This document shows, one piece after another, positions 26,912 to 34,856 of a stretch of DNA of 64,000 nt. Where the stretch lies: contig JACQAM010000016.1 in the NCBI GenBank assembly GCA_016194975.1, forward strand, positions 124,001 to 188,000, written 5' to 3'. The notes under the pieces were generated by a model. The model worked only from the letters and a program-made list of their open reading frames with translations. It ran no database searches and was not told where the DNA came from. The translations under genes were made by a program, and so were the position numbers. Origin of the DNA: Bacteroidota bacterium. Lineage in GTDB: Bacteria > Bacteroidota > Bacteroidia > Palsa-965. Every line of letters begins with the position of its first letter. The stretch's first letter is position 1.

Positions 26912-28105
26912 TCAGGCATTCACCGCTTCCACACCCGGCAGCGTTCCGGCTTCAATATACTCAAGAAGTGCGCCGCCACCGGTAGAAACATAACTTACTT
27001 TTTCTGTGAGATTGTATTTATTGATCGCCGCAACAGAATCGCCGCCACCGATGAGTGAATAGGATCCGTTTGAAGTTGCAGCGACGATCGCATCGGCAGT
27101 AACTTTGGTTCCGTGTGCAAAATTCTCCATTTCGAAAACGCCCATTGGCCCGTTCCAGAGAATTGTTTTTGAATTCCTGATCACGCCGGAATAAATCTTT
27201 TCTGTTTCTGCACCGATGTCGAGCCCCATCCATTCGTCAGGAATATTTTTTACATCGCAGGTTTTCCGGTTTGCATCGTTGGAAAAACTATCGGCACACA
27301 CCGCATCGACAGGAATGTAAATATTCACTCCGAGTTTTTTTGCATCGTTGAGGATCTTTATCGCATTCGGAATGCGATCTTCTTCCACCAGCGATTTCCC
27401 GATCTTACCACCGAGTGCTTTTACAAATGTGAAAGCCATTCCGCCACCGATGATGATGTTGTCGGCTTTTTTCAGGAGTTGTTCGAGAATGAGAATTTTA
27501 TCGGAAACTTTTGCCCCACCCATAATGGCAGTGAATGGCCGGGAAGAACCATTCAGCACTTTATTCACGCTTTCAATTTCTCCCGACATAACAAATCCAA
27601 AACATTTTTTATCTGGAAAAAATCGGGCGATCACGGCCGTGCTTGCGTGCGCGCGGTGCGCAGTGCCGAACGCATCATTCACATAAATATCTCCGAGTGC
27701 GGCGAGTTCTTTTGCGAAACTAACGTCGCCCTTTTCTTCCTGTTTGTAAAAGCGGAGATTTTCCAGCAGGAGAATTTCACCGTTCTTCAATTCAGCCGCC
27801 GCTTTATTTGCATTTTCACCAATGCAGTCATTTACGAATTGAATATTCTTCACGCCGGTAAGTTCTGCGAGATGTTTCACTAAATGCTTCAGCGAATATT
27901 TTTCAGAAGGGCCTTCTTTCGGCCGGCCGAGATGCGACATTAAAATACAGGAACCGCCATCAGCAAGTATTTTTTTTATCGTGGGCACAGCCGCGCGCAT
28001 ACGCGTATCGTCGGTGATAGTGAAATGCTCATTGAGCGGAACATTGAAGTCCACGCGGATCAGCGCTTTTTTGCCAGCGAAATTAAAATCATTCACAGTT
28101 TTCAT
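26912..28105 (-). CDS. pgk: phosphoglycerate kinase
   Basis: This 397-residue enzyme transfers phosphate from 1,3-bisphosphoglycerate to ADP in glycolysis. Motifs seen are [87 protein letters not shown] and [15 protein letters not shown], covering both substrate-binding lobes. The length is standard. A TAAATTTG box at 28123-28130 lies 17 bases before the ATG. Confidence 0.97.
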   Translation of the reverse strand: MKTVNDFNFAGKKALIRVDFNVPLNEHFTITDDTRMRAAVPTIKKILADGGSCILMSHLGRPKEGPSEKYSLKHLVKHLAELTGVKNIQFVNDCIGENANKAAAELKNGEILLLENLRFYKQEEKGDVSFAKELAALGDIYVNDAFGTAHRAHASTAVIARFFPDKKCFGFVMSGEIESVNKVLNGSSRPFTAIMGGAKVSDKILILEQLLKKADNIIIGGGMAFTFVKALGGKIGKSLVEEDRIPNAIKILNDAKKLGVNIYIPVDAVCADSFSNDANRKTCDVKNIPDEWMGLDIGAETEKIYSGVIRNSKTILWNGPMGVFEMENFAHGTKVTADAIVAATSNGSYSLIGGGDSVAAINKYNLTEKVSYVSTGGGALLEYIEAGTLPGVEAVNA

Positions 28106-28122
28106 AAGAGAGAAATGGAATG

Positions 28123-28130
28123 CAAATTTA
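28123..28130 (-). promoter_or_regulatory. pgk -7 box
   Basis: TAAATTTG on the minus strand matches TAnnTTTG and predicts a leader of about 12-14 nt. No clear -33 element is visible. Confidence 0.5.
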
Positions 28131-28240
28131 AGATTTTACAATGAAAGAATGGGTTCCCTGACTTTGGCTCCGATGGTCATCGCCCGCCGAAAATTTATCG
28201 GGCTGAAGGTCAGTTTTATAGAAAAATTATTATTTAGATG

Positions 28241-28273
28241 TTTGTCTAATTATACAAATATACTATATCTTTG
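28241..28273 (+). promoter_or_regulatory. sdpR promoter, leaderless
   Basis: TTTG (28241-28244), 21 bases, then TATCTTTG (28266-28273) is a textbook Bacteroidota promoter. The -7 box ends five bases before the ATG at 28279, so the transcript should start at or within two bases of the start codon. Confidence 0.75.
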
Positions 28274-28278
28274 AACCG

Positions 28279-28560
28279 ATGAACATTTTATTCAAGGCGC
28301 TTGACGATCCAACAAGAAGAGAAATATTGGAAATGCTACGCAAGAAAGACAGGACAGCTGGCGATATTGCCGATGCATTCACGATCAGCAAACCGAGTAT
28401 TTCACATCACCTCGACCTGTTGCGGCAGGCGAATCTTGTGATCTCGATCAGGGAGGGGCAATTCGTCCGGTATTCGCTCAATACTACGGTCTTCGACGAA
28501 ATGCTTTCCTGGGTAATGGGATTCACCGATAAAAAAAAGAAAAACAAAAAAAATAAATAA
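28279..28560 (+). CDS. sdpR: ArsR/SdpR family transcriptional autorepressor
   Basis: This 93-residue winged-helix protein begins MNILFKALDDPTRREILEMLRKKDRTAGDIADAFTISKPSISHHLDLLRQANLV, the SdpR branch of ArsR regulators, with the recognition helix at SKPSISHHLDLL. The C-terminus is a lysine-rich tail. In the known system SdpR represses its own operon and is titrated by the membrane protein SdpI, which is encoded next. The toxin gene sdpC is not seen nearby. The predicted transcript is leaderless. Confidence 0.9.
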   Translation: MNILFKALDDPTRREILEMLRKKDRTAGDIADAFTISKPSISHHLDLLRQANLVISIREGQFVRYSLNTTVFDEMLSWVMGFTDKKKKNKKNK

Positions 28561-28561
28561 C

Positions 28562-29233
28562 ATGGAAACAAAATTTTCTTTAAAACGCGAATGGATGTTG
28601 TGGCTGGTCATTCTCTCACCACTGATCCTCATTCTTGCAAAATGGAATGCCTTTCCTGAAAGAGTGCCCACACACTGGAATGCCTCCGGAGAAGTGGATG
28701 ACTATGGAAACAAGTGGTCGCTCTTACTGCTTCCGGGAGTGAACCTCGGAGTTTATGCGCTGCTGCTTGTTCTTCCGAAAATAGATCCGCGCAAAAAAAA
28801 TTACGACCTCTTCTCCGGCGCGTATTTTCTCATTCGTGTTTCACTTGCAGTATTGTTCTGCATTATAGCATTCGTCACGTGTCTCGTTTCGCTGAAAGTA
28901 AAATTAGATGTTGGACTCATTGTGCAGTTGTGCCTGATCGGATTGATGCTGATCATGGGAAACCAGTTCGGAAGGATACGCACAAATTTCTTCGTCGGCT
29001 TCCGCACACCCTGGACGCTCAGCAATGAAGAAGTGTGGGTGCGAACACATCGCTTAGCAGGAAAACTCTGGGTGATAGGCGGACTGCTCATGATACCCGG
29101 ATTATTTTTTCTTCCCCAGAAATTTCAGCTCTATAGTTTTTTCCCCATTATCATTCTCGTGGCTATCATTCCCATTGTGTATTCCTGGAAAATTTACAGG
29201 GACATTACGAACAAACAGCAAAGTGTCAAATAA
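28562..29233 (+). CDS. sdpI: SdpI family membrane protein (immunity/signal type)
   Basis: This 223-residue protein has six hydrophobic segments and the SdpI features: an N-terminal DUF1648-like region LKREWMLWLVILSPLILILAKWNAFPERVPTHWNASGEVDDYGNKW, and NQFGRIRTNFFVGFRTPWTLSNEEVWVRTHRLAGKLWVIGG. In Bacillus SdpI protects against the SdpC toxin and sequesters SdpR. It lies one base after sdpR, so the two form an operon. Whether a toxin exists elsewhere cannot be seen; many genomes carry sdpRI alone. Confidence 0.92.
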   Translation: METKFSLKREWMLWLVILSPLILILAKWNAFPERVPTHWNASGEVDDYGNKWSLLLLPGVNLGVYALLLVLPKIDPRKKNYDLFSGAYFLIRVSLAVLFCIIAFVTCLVSLKVKLDVGLIVQLCLIGLMLIMGNQFGRIRTNFFVGFRTPWTLSNEEVWVRTHRLAGKLWVIGGLLMIPGLFFLPQKFQLYSFFPIIILVAIIPIVYSWKIYRDITNKQQSVK

Positions 29234-29236
29234 AGT

Positions 29237-29244
29237 TATTTTTG
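29237..29244 (+). promoter_or_regulatory. holB -7 box, leaderless
   Basis: TATTTTTG fits TAnnTTTG and ends four bases before the first of two in-frame ATGs (29249, 29252). A transcript starting here would be leaderless. The -33 element is weak. Confidence 0.5.
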
Positions 29245-29248
29245 CGTG

Positions 29249-30385
29249 ATGATGTTCCGCGATGTAATAGGTCATGAAGAAGTTAAACAACGGCTGGTGC
29301 AATCTGTTCTGCAGAAAAGAATCAGCCATGCACAACTTTTTTTCGGAAAAGAAGGCGCGGGCGCACTTCCGCTCGCACTCGCATACGCGCAATACATTCA
29401 TTGTACCAACAGAACAGAAAACGATTCGTGCGGCGAATGTTCATCATGTAAAAAACACAAAAACTTCGTTCATCCCGATGTACATTTCGTTTACCCGATT
29501 GCTATTTCGAAAGATATTCGCGTAAGCGCACACCTGATCAGGCAATGGAGAGAAGCACTGAATGAAAATCCGTACATCACACTCGACGAATGGTTCGATA
29601 AACTGGATGCGAAAAATAAACAGCCGGTTATTGCGGTAGATGAAAGTGCGGAGATCCTGCGCAAATTAAGTCTCACATCTTACGAGGGAGAATTCAAGAT
29701 CATGATCATCTGGGAAGCGGAGAAAATGAATGCTGCCGCCGCCAATAAATTACTCAAGATCATAGAAGAGCCGCCCGACAAAACACTTTTCATTCTCACT
29801 ACTGCCGAAGAAGACCAGTTGTTGCGCACCATTGTGTCGCGCACACAACTCATAAAAATTCCACCGATCACCGACAGTGATATGCGTTCTGCACTGATGC
29901 AGCGTTTTTCTCTTTCGTCCGTTGATGCGGAAAAGATGACCTTCCAGGCCGACGGAAGTTTTGCCGCTGCAAAAGAAATTCTCGATCGCAATGAACACGC
30001 TGCGTTCAATCTTTCCACTTTCCAGAAATGGATGCGGGCGTGTTTGAAATTCGATGCGCTCCGGATTTTACCATTGGTGGAACAGCTCGCTGGAGAAAAA
30101 CGTGAACGGCAGAAACAATTCATCCAGTACGCACTTGAACTTGTCCGCGAATCGCTCATCATGAATTACGGCGACTCCACGCTCGTGCGACTGTCGGGAG
30201 AAGAACTTGAATTCATCACAAAATTTTCACCATTCATTCATGCGGCCAATGGAAAATATTTCATCGAGATGTTTGACACCGCGGTTCAGCATTTGGAGCG
30301 CAATGGAAATCCGAAAATGATCTTCATGGACATTTCTTTCAAAGCAAATGAACTCCTCAACATTCCCAAGCCGGAGGCGGTTTAA
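29249..30385 (+). CDS. holB: DNA polymerase III delta-prime subunit
   Basis: This protein of about 378 residues belongs to the clamp-loader family: MMFRDVIGHEEVKQRLVQSVLQKRISHAQLFFGKEGAGALPLALAYAQ, a zinc-binding CGECSSCKK preceded by HC, then EFKIMIIWEAEKMNAAAANKLLKIIEEPP and ILTTAEEDQLLRTIVSRTQLIKI. The Walker A is degenerate (GKEGAGAL), as expected for the non-ATPase delta-prime. It helps load the sliding clamp during replication. The start is a GTG-ATG-ATG run; the ATG at 29249 fits the promoter best. Confidence 0.92.
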   Translation: MMFRDVIGHEEVKQRLVQSVLQKRISHAQLFFGKEGAGALPLALAYAQYIHCTNRTENDSCGECSSCKKHKNFVHPDVHFVYPIAISKDIRVSAHLIRQWREALNENPYITLDEWFDKLDAKNKQPVIAVDESAEILRKLSLTSYEGEFKIMIIWEAEKMNAAAANKLLKIIEEPPDKTLFILTTAEEDQLLRTIVSRTQLIKIPPITDSDMRSALMQRFSLSSVDAEKMTFQADGSFAAAKEILDRNEHAAFNLSTFQKWMRACLKFDALRILPLVEQLAGEKRERQKQFIQYALELVRESLIMNYGDSTLVRLSGEELEFITKFSPFIHAANGKYFIEMFDTAVQHLERNGNPKMIFMDISFKANELLNIPKPEAV

Positions 30386-30409
30386 CGTTTTCTAACCCGT
30401 TAAAACCTG

Positions 30410-30444
30410 TATTTTTGTTCTAAGACAACGGGAAAAATTTTTCC
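30410..30444 (+). promoter_or_regulatory. ricT -7 box and palindrome
   Basis: TATTTTTG (30410-30417) is a plausible -7 box about 67 bases before ricT. A perfect 14-base palindrome, GGAAAAATTTTTCC, follows at 30431-30444 in the predicted leader, where it could act as an RNA hairpin or protein site. Confidence 0.45.
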
Positions 30445-30483
30445 GCGTTTTTTCATTGTTGAACTTAATTTTCCATAAATAAA

Positions 30484-31881
30484 ATGTCGTGTAGTGGTTG
30501 TTCTTCGGGAAGAGGATGCAGTACATCTGTAAGCGGAGTTCCTACCGGCTGCAGGAGCAATGGCTCGTGCGGAACGGGAGGATGCAATAAGCTGAATGTT
30601 TTCGATTGGCTCGCGAATATGGAATTGCCTTCCGGGCAGAAAAGTTGTGATGTTGTGGAAGTGCGTTTTAAAAACAGCCGGAAAGAATTTTTCCGCAATG
30701 TGAATGATCTTTCGCTTGCGACCGGTGAAGTGATTGCCGTGGAAGGATCGCCCGGGCATGATATAGGCACCGTTTCCATTGTTGGTGAGTTGGTGAAAGC
30801 GCAGTTGGCAAAACGAAATGTGAAAGCAGAAGATCCCACGCTGAAAAAAATTTACCGCAAAGCAAAGCAGGCCGATGTGGACAAATGGAAAGAAGCGCAG
30901 GCGCTCGAACAGGAAACCATGATGCGCTCGAGAAAGATCGCACTCGATCTTGGATTACAAATGAAGATCAGCGATGTGGAATTTCAGGGCGATAAAACGA
31001 AAGCGATATTTTTTTACACAGCAGATGAACGCGTCGATTTCCGCGAGCTGATAAAAATTCTTGCCGAACAATTTAAGATAAGAGTGGAAATGCGCCAGAT
31101 AGGCGCGAGGCAGGAAGCAGCACGTCTCGGCGGAATTGGTTCCTGCGGAAGAGAATTGTGTTGCGCAACATGGCTGAATGATTTCCGTTCAGTAACAACG
31201 AGCGCTGCACGTTACCAGCAGTTGTCGCTCAACCCGCTGAAACTTGCAGGACAATGCGGAAAATTAAAATGCTGCCTGAATTACGAATTGGATTCTTACC
31301 TCGAAGCGATCCGCGATTTTCCGCAAGCGATCGATATTGAAACGGTCCGCGGAAAAGCGCGTCACCAGAAGACAGATATTTTCAAAGGCATTATGTTCTA
31401 TTCTTTTGTCGATGAGCCCGACCAGTTCATTCCGCTCACGAGCGCGCGCGTGAAAGAGATCATCGAGATGAATAAGCGCGGAGAAAAACCTGCGGAGACC
31501 GGCGCTGTGAAAAAAGAAAAAGAAGAAGCGGTGAAACAACCCGATTTCGAAAATGTAGTAGGGCAGGACAGTCTCACGCGTTTCGATCAGCAGCAACGAA
31601 ATAAGAAAAATAAAAGAAATCAGCAGCAGAACAGACCGCAGCCCGTCCGACCGGGTCATCCGGGCGGGCAGAAAAATAATCCGCAGCAACAGAATAAATC
31701 GCAGCAAAGAAATCCGAATCAGCAGAAAGGACAACAGCAACGCGGGCAACAACGGAATCCGAATCAGCAAGACCGGAATCAACAGGATCGGAATCAACAA
31801 AACCGCAACCAGGATCGCCCGAACAGGAATCAGCCGCCAGCAGCTCCGCCGCCACCCGATTCACCGCCACCATTTGTATGA
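30484..31881 (+). CDS. ricT: PSP1/RicT family protein with Gln/Asn/Arg-rich tail
   Basis: This 465-residue protein has a cysteine-rich start (CSGCSSGRGCST, then GSCGTGGCNKLNVFDWL), the PSP1 core (VVEVRFKNSRKEFFRNVNDL to SCGRELCCATWLNDF and CGKLKCCLNYELDSYLEAI), and a low-complexity tail of about 110 residues dominated by QQ, NQ, RN and PP. RicT/YaaT works with RicA and RicF in Bacillus in RNase Y-dependent mRNA processing; the partners are not seen here. The tail is probably disordered and could bind RNA or drive condensation. Its stop overlaps the gldH start (ATGA). Confidence 0.9.
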   Translation: MSCSGCSSGRGCSTSVSGVPTGCRSNGSCGTGGCNKLNVFDWLANMELPSGQKSCDVVEVRFKNSRKEFFRNVNDLSLATGEVIAVEGSPGHDIGTVSIVGELVKAQLAKRNVKAEDPTLKKIYRKAKQADVDKWKEAQALEQETMMRSRKIALDLGLQMKISDVEFQGDKTKAIFFYTADERVDFRELIKILAEQFKIRVEMRQIGARQEAARLGGIGSCGRELCCATWLNDFRSVTTSAARYQQLSLNPLKLAGQCGKLKCCLNYELDSYLEAIRDFPQAIDIETVRGKARHQKTDIFKGIMFYSFVDEPDQFIPLTSARVKEIIEMNKRGEKPAETGAVKKEKEEAVKQPDFENVVGQDSLTRFDQQQRNKKNKRNQQQNRPQPVRPGHPGGQKNNPQQQNKSQQRNPNQQKGQQQRGQQRNPNQQDRNQQDRNQQNRNQDRPNRNQPPAAPPPPDSPPPFV

Positions 31882-32345
31882 GAACGCGATTTTTTTTTCT
31901 GTTTCCATTTTTAGTTATTGCACTTTTCAGTTGCGACGACAAATTACTTTTTGAACAGAACCAGGAAGTGAACGGCACAGCGTGGGATGTGAAGCAGCAT
32001 CTTGTTTTTGATTTTGATGTTCCGGACACCGTCACGAAATACAATTTCTATTTCAACATACGCAACACCGACGAATATCCTTTCAGTAATATTTATGTTT
32101 TCTTCCACACAAAATTTCCCAATGGGAAAATGGGAAATGATACGGTAGAATTTCCATTGGCAGATGAAACGGGTCACTGGTTGGGAAAAGGGCAAGGCGA
32201 CCTGCACGATTGTCGTTTGGTTTTCCGCCAGGGCGTTCGTTTTCCACTTGCCGGAAAATATCACATGGAAGTGGAGCAGGCCATGCGTATGGAAGAGTTG
32301 CCGGGAATAAAAAATGTGGGAATAAGGATAGCAAGAGCGGAGTGA
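31878..32345 (+). CDS. gldH: gliding motility lipoprotein GldH
   Basis: This 155-residue lipoprotein begins MRTRFFFLFPFLVIALFSCDDKLLFEQNQEV, with lipobox LFSC. It contains YNFYFNIRNTDEYPFSNIYVFFHTKFPNG and LPGIKNVGIRIARAE, the pattern of GldH, which is required for gliding and T9SS function in Flavobacterium. It is translationally coupled to the RicT-like gene, the usual arrangement in Bacteroidota. It probably sits in the envelope. T9SS cargo genes at 19678, 20744 and 52346 fit with an active system. Confidence 0.9.
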   Translation: MRTRFFFLFPFLVIALFSCDDKLLFEQNQEVNGTAWDVKQHLVFDFDVPDTVTKYNFYFNIRNTDEYPFSNIYVFFHTKFPNGKMGNDTVEFPLADETGHWLGKGQGDLHDCRLVFRQGVRFPLAGKYHMEVEQAMRMEELPGIKNVGIRIARAE

Positions 32346-32425
32346 GCGGGATTAATCCTGTGTTGCGTTGATCTGAACGCGTATGATTTCATTGGTATTT
32401 TAATGGGAATAAACCCTCTTTTCAT

Positions 32426-32433
32426 TAACTTTG
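32426..32433 (+). promoter_or_regulatory. -7 box of the phosphatase-fold gene
   Basis: TAACTTTG fits the Bacteroidota -7 consensus and lies 19 bases before the ATG at 32453. The -33 element is unclear. Confidence 0.45.
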
Positions 32434-32452
32434 AATATACCCCCCATTGCCC

Positions 32453-33397
32453 ATGAAGAACATCCTCAAAATTGTTTTTCTTTTTGCCGGGTTGTGTTTT
32501 ATCACAACCTGCAGGCGTGATACGCAAACAGGCCCGCAATACAAAACCAAACACGTGATCGTGATCGTGGTCGATGGAGCGCGCTATTCGGAAACCTGGG
32601 GCGACAGTACGCAGCAGTATATTCCTTTCCGCCGCGGGCAATTGTATAATGAAGGAGTAGTACTTAACAATTTCCGCAACAACGGTTACACGTGGACGAG
32701 CGCGGGGCATGATGCGATGTGCACGGGTTACTATGAGCCACTTGACAATGGCGGAAATCAATTGCCGCAATATCCATCCATGTTCCAGTATTACCGCAAA
32801 GCAACGGGAGCGCCAATGGAAAAAACATGGGTCATCACTTCGAAAGATAAATTATTTGTGCTTGCTAATTGCCGTGATGCATCAATGCAGAGTTTGTACA
32901 CGCCAAGTTACGATTGCGGAGTAGCAGGGCCATTCACCGGTTACCGCCACGATTCAATTACGTATCAGAAGATCATCAGCACATTCACTCAATATCATCC
33001 TGATCTTATGCTTGTGAATTTCCGCGAACCGGACTGGTCGGGCCACCAGGGAGTATGGGCGAATTACACAGCGGGAATTGTGAGTACCGATCATTACATC
33101 GCGCTCATCTGGAATTATCTTCAGAATGATCCGTATTACAAAGGCACCACCACTTTAATTGTTACCAATGATCATGGCCGCCATCTCGATAATGTGTATG
33201 ATGGATTTGTTTCACATGGCGACGGATGCGAAGGTTGCCGCCATATTGAATTCATTGCTGCAGGACCCGATTTCCGTCATGGCGAAACATTGAATTATGA
33301 TTATGAGCAAATAGATATTCCGAAAACAATTGCAGAGTTGATGCAATTCGATATGCCGACGGGGAATGGAAAAGTGATGAGGGAATTATTCAAATAG
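32453..33397 (+). CDS. alkaline-phosphatase-superfamily lipoprotein
   Basis: This 314-residue protein has a lipoprotein-like signal (MKNILKIVFLFAGLCFITTC). The alkaline phosphatase/sulfatase fold is indicated by HVIVIVVDGARYSETW (metal-binding Asp), YTWTSAGHDAMCTG (nucleophile region Ser/Thr), FREPDWSGHQGVW and TLIVTNDHGRHLD (metal-binding Asp-His). It probably hydrolyses a phosphate or sulfate ester in the periplasm or at the surface, but it could also be a phosphoglycerate-mutase-like hydrolase. The substrate is unknown. An upstream TTG at 32447 would add two residues. Confidence 0.85.
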   Translation: MKNILKIVFLFAGLCFITTCRRDTQTGPQYKTKHVIVIVVDGARYSETWGDSTQQYIPFRRGQLYNEGVVLNNFRNNGYTWTSAGHDAMCTGYYEPLDNGGNQLPQYPSMFQYYRKATGAPMEKTWVITSKDKLFVLANCRDASMQSLYTPSYDCGVAGPFTGYRHDSITYQKIISTFTQYHPDLMLVNFREPDWSGHQGVWANYTAGIVSTDHYIALIWNYLQNDPYYKGTTTLIVTNDHGRHLDNVYDGFVSHGDGCEGCRHIEFIAAGPDFRHGETLNYDYEQIDIPKTIAELMQFDMPTGNGKVMRELFK

Positions 33398-33403
33398 TAC
33401 TCG

Positions 33404-34735
33404 CTACTCACCACCCCTTAGCCGCTTCAGCGTTTTCTCAATGAATTTTTCGGTGGGCAGGTGCGATTCCTGTATCCGTTTTGCGTACTGAATACTTGCG
33501 GTGATCTCCTCATTTTTTTCTTCCACGATCACTTTTTGTTTTTCGATGATCTGTTTCTGACGGCGGGTTAAACGGAAACGATTCAGGATGAATGCGAGAA
33601 AAATAAGCACCATGACAAGCCCGGCCGATACGGCGATGATGATGAATCCCTGTTTTCTTTTTTCCGATTCTGCAAGCGCCTGTTGTTTCTCCGTGTCTTT
33701 TTTCAATGCGAGTTTATCATTCTCATACTGGAAACGCATTTCCATTTTTTCCATATTGTGTTTTCCTTCTTCGTTCGAAAGCGAATCGCGCGCAGCAATA
33801 TATTCCTGATAAAACTTCAGCGCTTTCATTCCGTCTTTCATTCCCGCATAAATTTCGCTGAGTGAACTGCAGGCCGCTTTTATTCCTTCGAGATCGCCGA
33901 TCTCCCTTGAAATACCGAGTCCGTCGAGTTCATACTGCTCGGCTTTCTCATATTCTTTTTTAGCAAGGTAAAGATCACCGATGTTGGTGAGCGATGTGGA
34001 AATGCCGATCTTATCATTGATCTCCTGGCGGATGTAAAGTGAACGCTGAAAATAATTCAGTGCGCGATCAAGATCGTTTCTCAATTCAAATAAGGCGCCG
34101 AGATTATTATAAGTGTTGGCCATTCCTCTTTTATTATTCACGCGCATACTCAGATCAAGCGCCTGGCGATAATAGAAAAGCGCTTTTGCAGTATCGCCTT
34201 TATTCTTACAAACGATGCCAATGTTATTCAGCGATCCCGAAATTCCAACCGTGTCTTTGCGTTGTTTCTGAATGTCGAGCGCTTTCATGTAATACTCGAG
34301 CGCTTTATCCAGGTTCGACTGGTACCAGTAAATAATTCCAATGGAGTTATTCGTTGCAGCGATCTTCACCAGGTCATTCGAACTGTCGGCATAAGCGAGA
34401 CATTTGAATTCCATTTCCAGCGCTTTCGTGTAATCGCCGAGATCAAGATAAATTGTTCCGAGATCGGAAGTGGCCTGGAAAATTCCGCGCATGTAGTGTG
34501 CGCCCTGCGCCACCGCAAGTGCGTGCTCGGCATTTTTTCTCGATTGAACGGAACTATCGACGCTCATGTATTCTTTCGAGAGATGCAGCAATACTTCCAC
34601 GTAAGCAGAATCACTTTTTACACTATGCAGCGCATTCTGCAGCGAATCGATCATTTTGGTTTGCGCAGAAATATTTCCCGGAATAAGACAGGGAAGCAGG
34701 ATCAGAAAAAATACAGCTGGCCGGATGAATTTCAT
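33404..34735 (-). CDS. TPR-transmembrane sensor-like protein, output domain missing
   Basis: This 443-residue protein has a signal peptide (to ISAQ), about seven TPR repeats (GTIYLDLGDYTKALEMEFKCLAYA, IGIIYWYQSNLDKALEYYMKALDI, and others), a helix (GFIIIAVSAGLVMVLIFLAFIL, about 368-389) and a coiled coil. It ends ITASIQYAKRIQESHLPTEKFIEKTLKRLRGGE. In the usual Bacteroidota architecture IQYAKRIQ...LP introduces a SpoIIE/PP2C-type phosphatase domain, which is absent here. It was probably truncated or repurposed as a receptor without output. A TATCTTTC box lies five bases before the ATG. Confidence 0.85.
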   Translation of the reverse strand: MKFIRPAVFFLILLPCLIPGNISAQTKMIDSLQNALHSVKSDSAYVEVLLHLSKEYMSVDSSVQSRKNAEHALAVAQGAHYMRGIFQATSDLGTIYLDLGDYTKALEMEFKCLAYADSSNDLVKIAATNNSIGIIYWYQSNLDKALEYYMKALDIQKQRKDTVGISGSLNNIGIVCKNKGDTAKALFYYRQALDLSMRVNNKRGMANTYNNLGALFELRNDLDRALNYFQRSLYIRQEINDKIGISTSLTNIGDLYLAKKEYEKAEQYELDGLGISREIGDLEGIKAACSSLSEIYAGMKDGMKALKFYQEYIAARDSLSNEEGKHNMEKMEMRFQYENDKLALKKDTEKQQALAESEKRKQGFIIIAVSAGLVMVLIFLAFILNRFRLTRRQKQIIEKQKVIVEEKNEEITASIQYAKRIQESHLPTEKFIEKTLKRLRGGE

Positions 34736-34740
34736 TCATG

Positions 34741-34748
34741 GAAAGATA
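34741..34748 (-). promoter_or_regulatory. -7-like box of the TPR gene
   Basis: TATCTTTC on the minus strand, one base off TAnnTTTG, ends five bases before the ATG at 34735, again predicting a leaderless mRNA. Confidence 0.4.
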
Positions 34749-34753
34749 ATAAT

Positions 34754-34845
34754 TAGTTGGGAGTTGGGAGTTGGGAGTACGGATGGAAGAAATTGCCATT
34801 TATTTTTTTCCCGGCTCCTGACTCCAAACTCCATCCTCCCAACTA
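34754..34845. repeat. TTGGGAG word repeat with inverted arms before glyS
   Basis: Three tandem GTTGGGA words begin the spacer. TAGTTGGGAG (34754-34763) is the exact inverse of CTCCCAACTA (34836-34845), with GACTCCAAACTCC between. The right arm runs into the glyS -7 box, so the promoter lies at the hairpin edge. Confidence 0.65.
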
Positions 34846-34851
34846 TCTTTG
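34844..34851 (+). promoter_or_regulatory. glyS -7 box, leaderless
   Basis: TATCTTTG exactly matches TAnnTTTG and ends five bases before the glyS ATG (34857). Transcription should start at the start codon itself. No TTTG is seen at -33. Confidence 0.55.
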
Positions 34852-34856
34852 CGATC

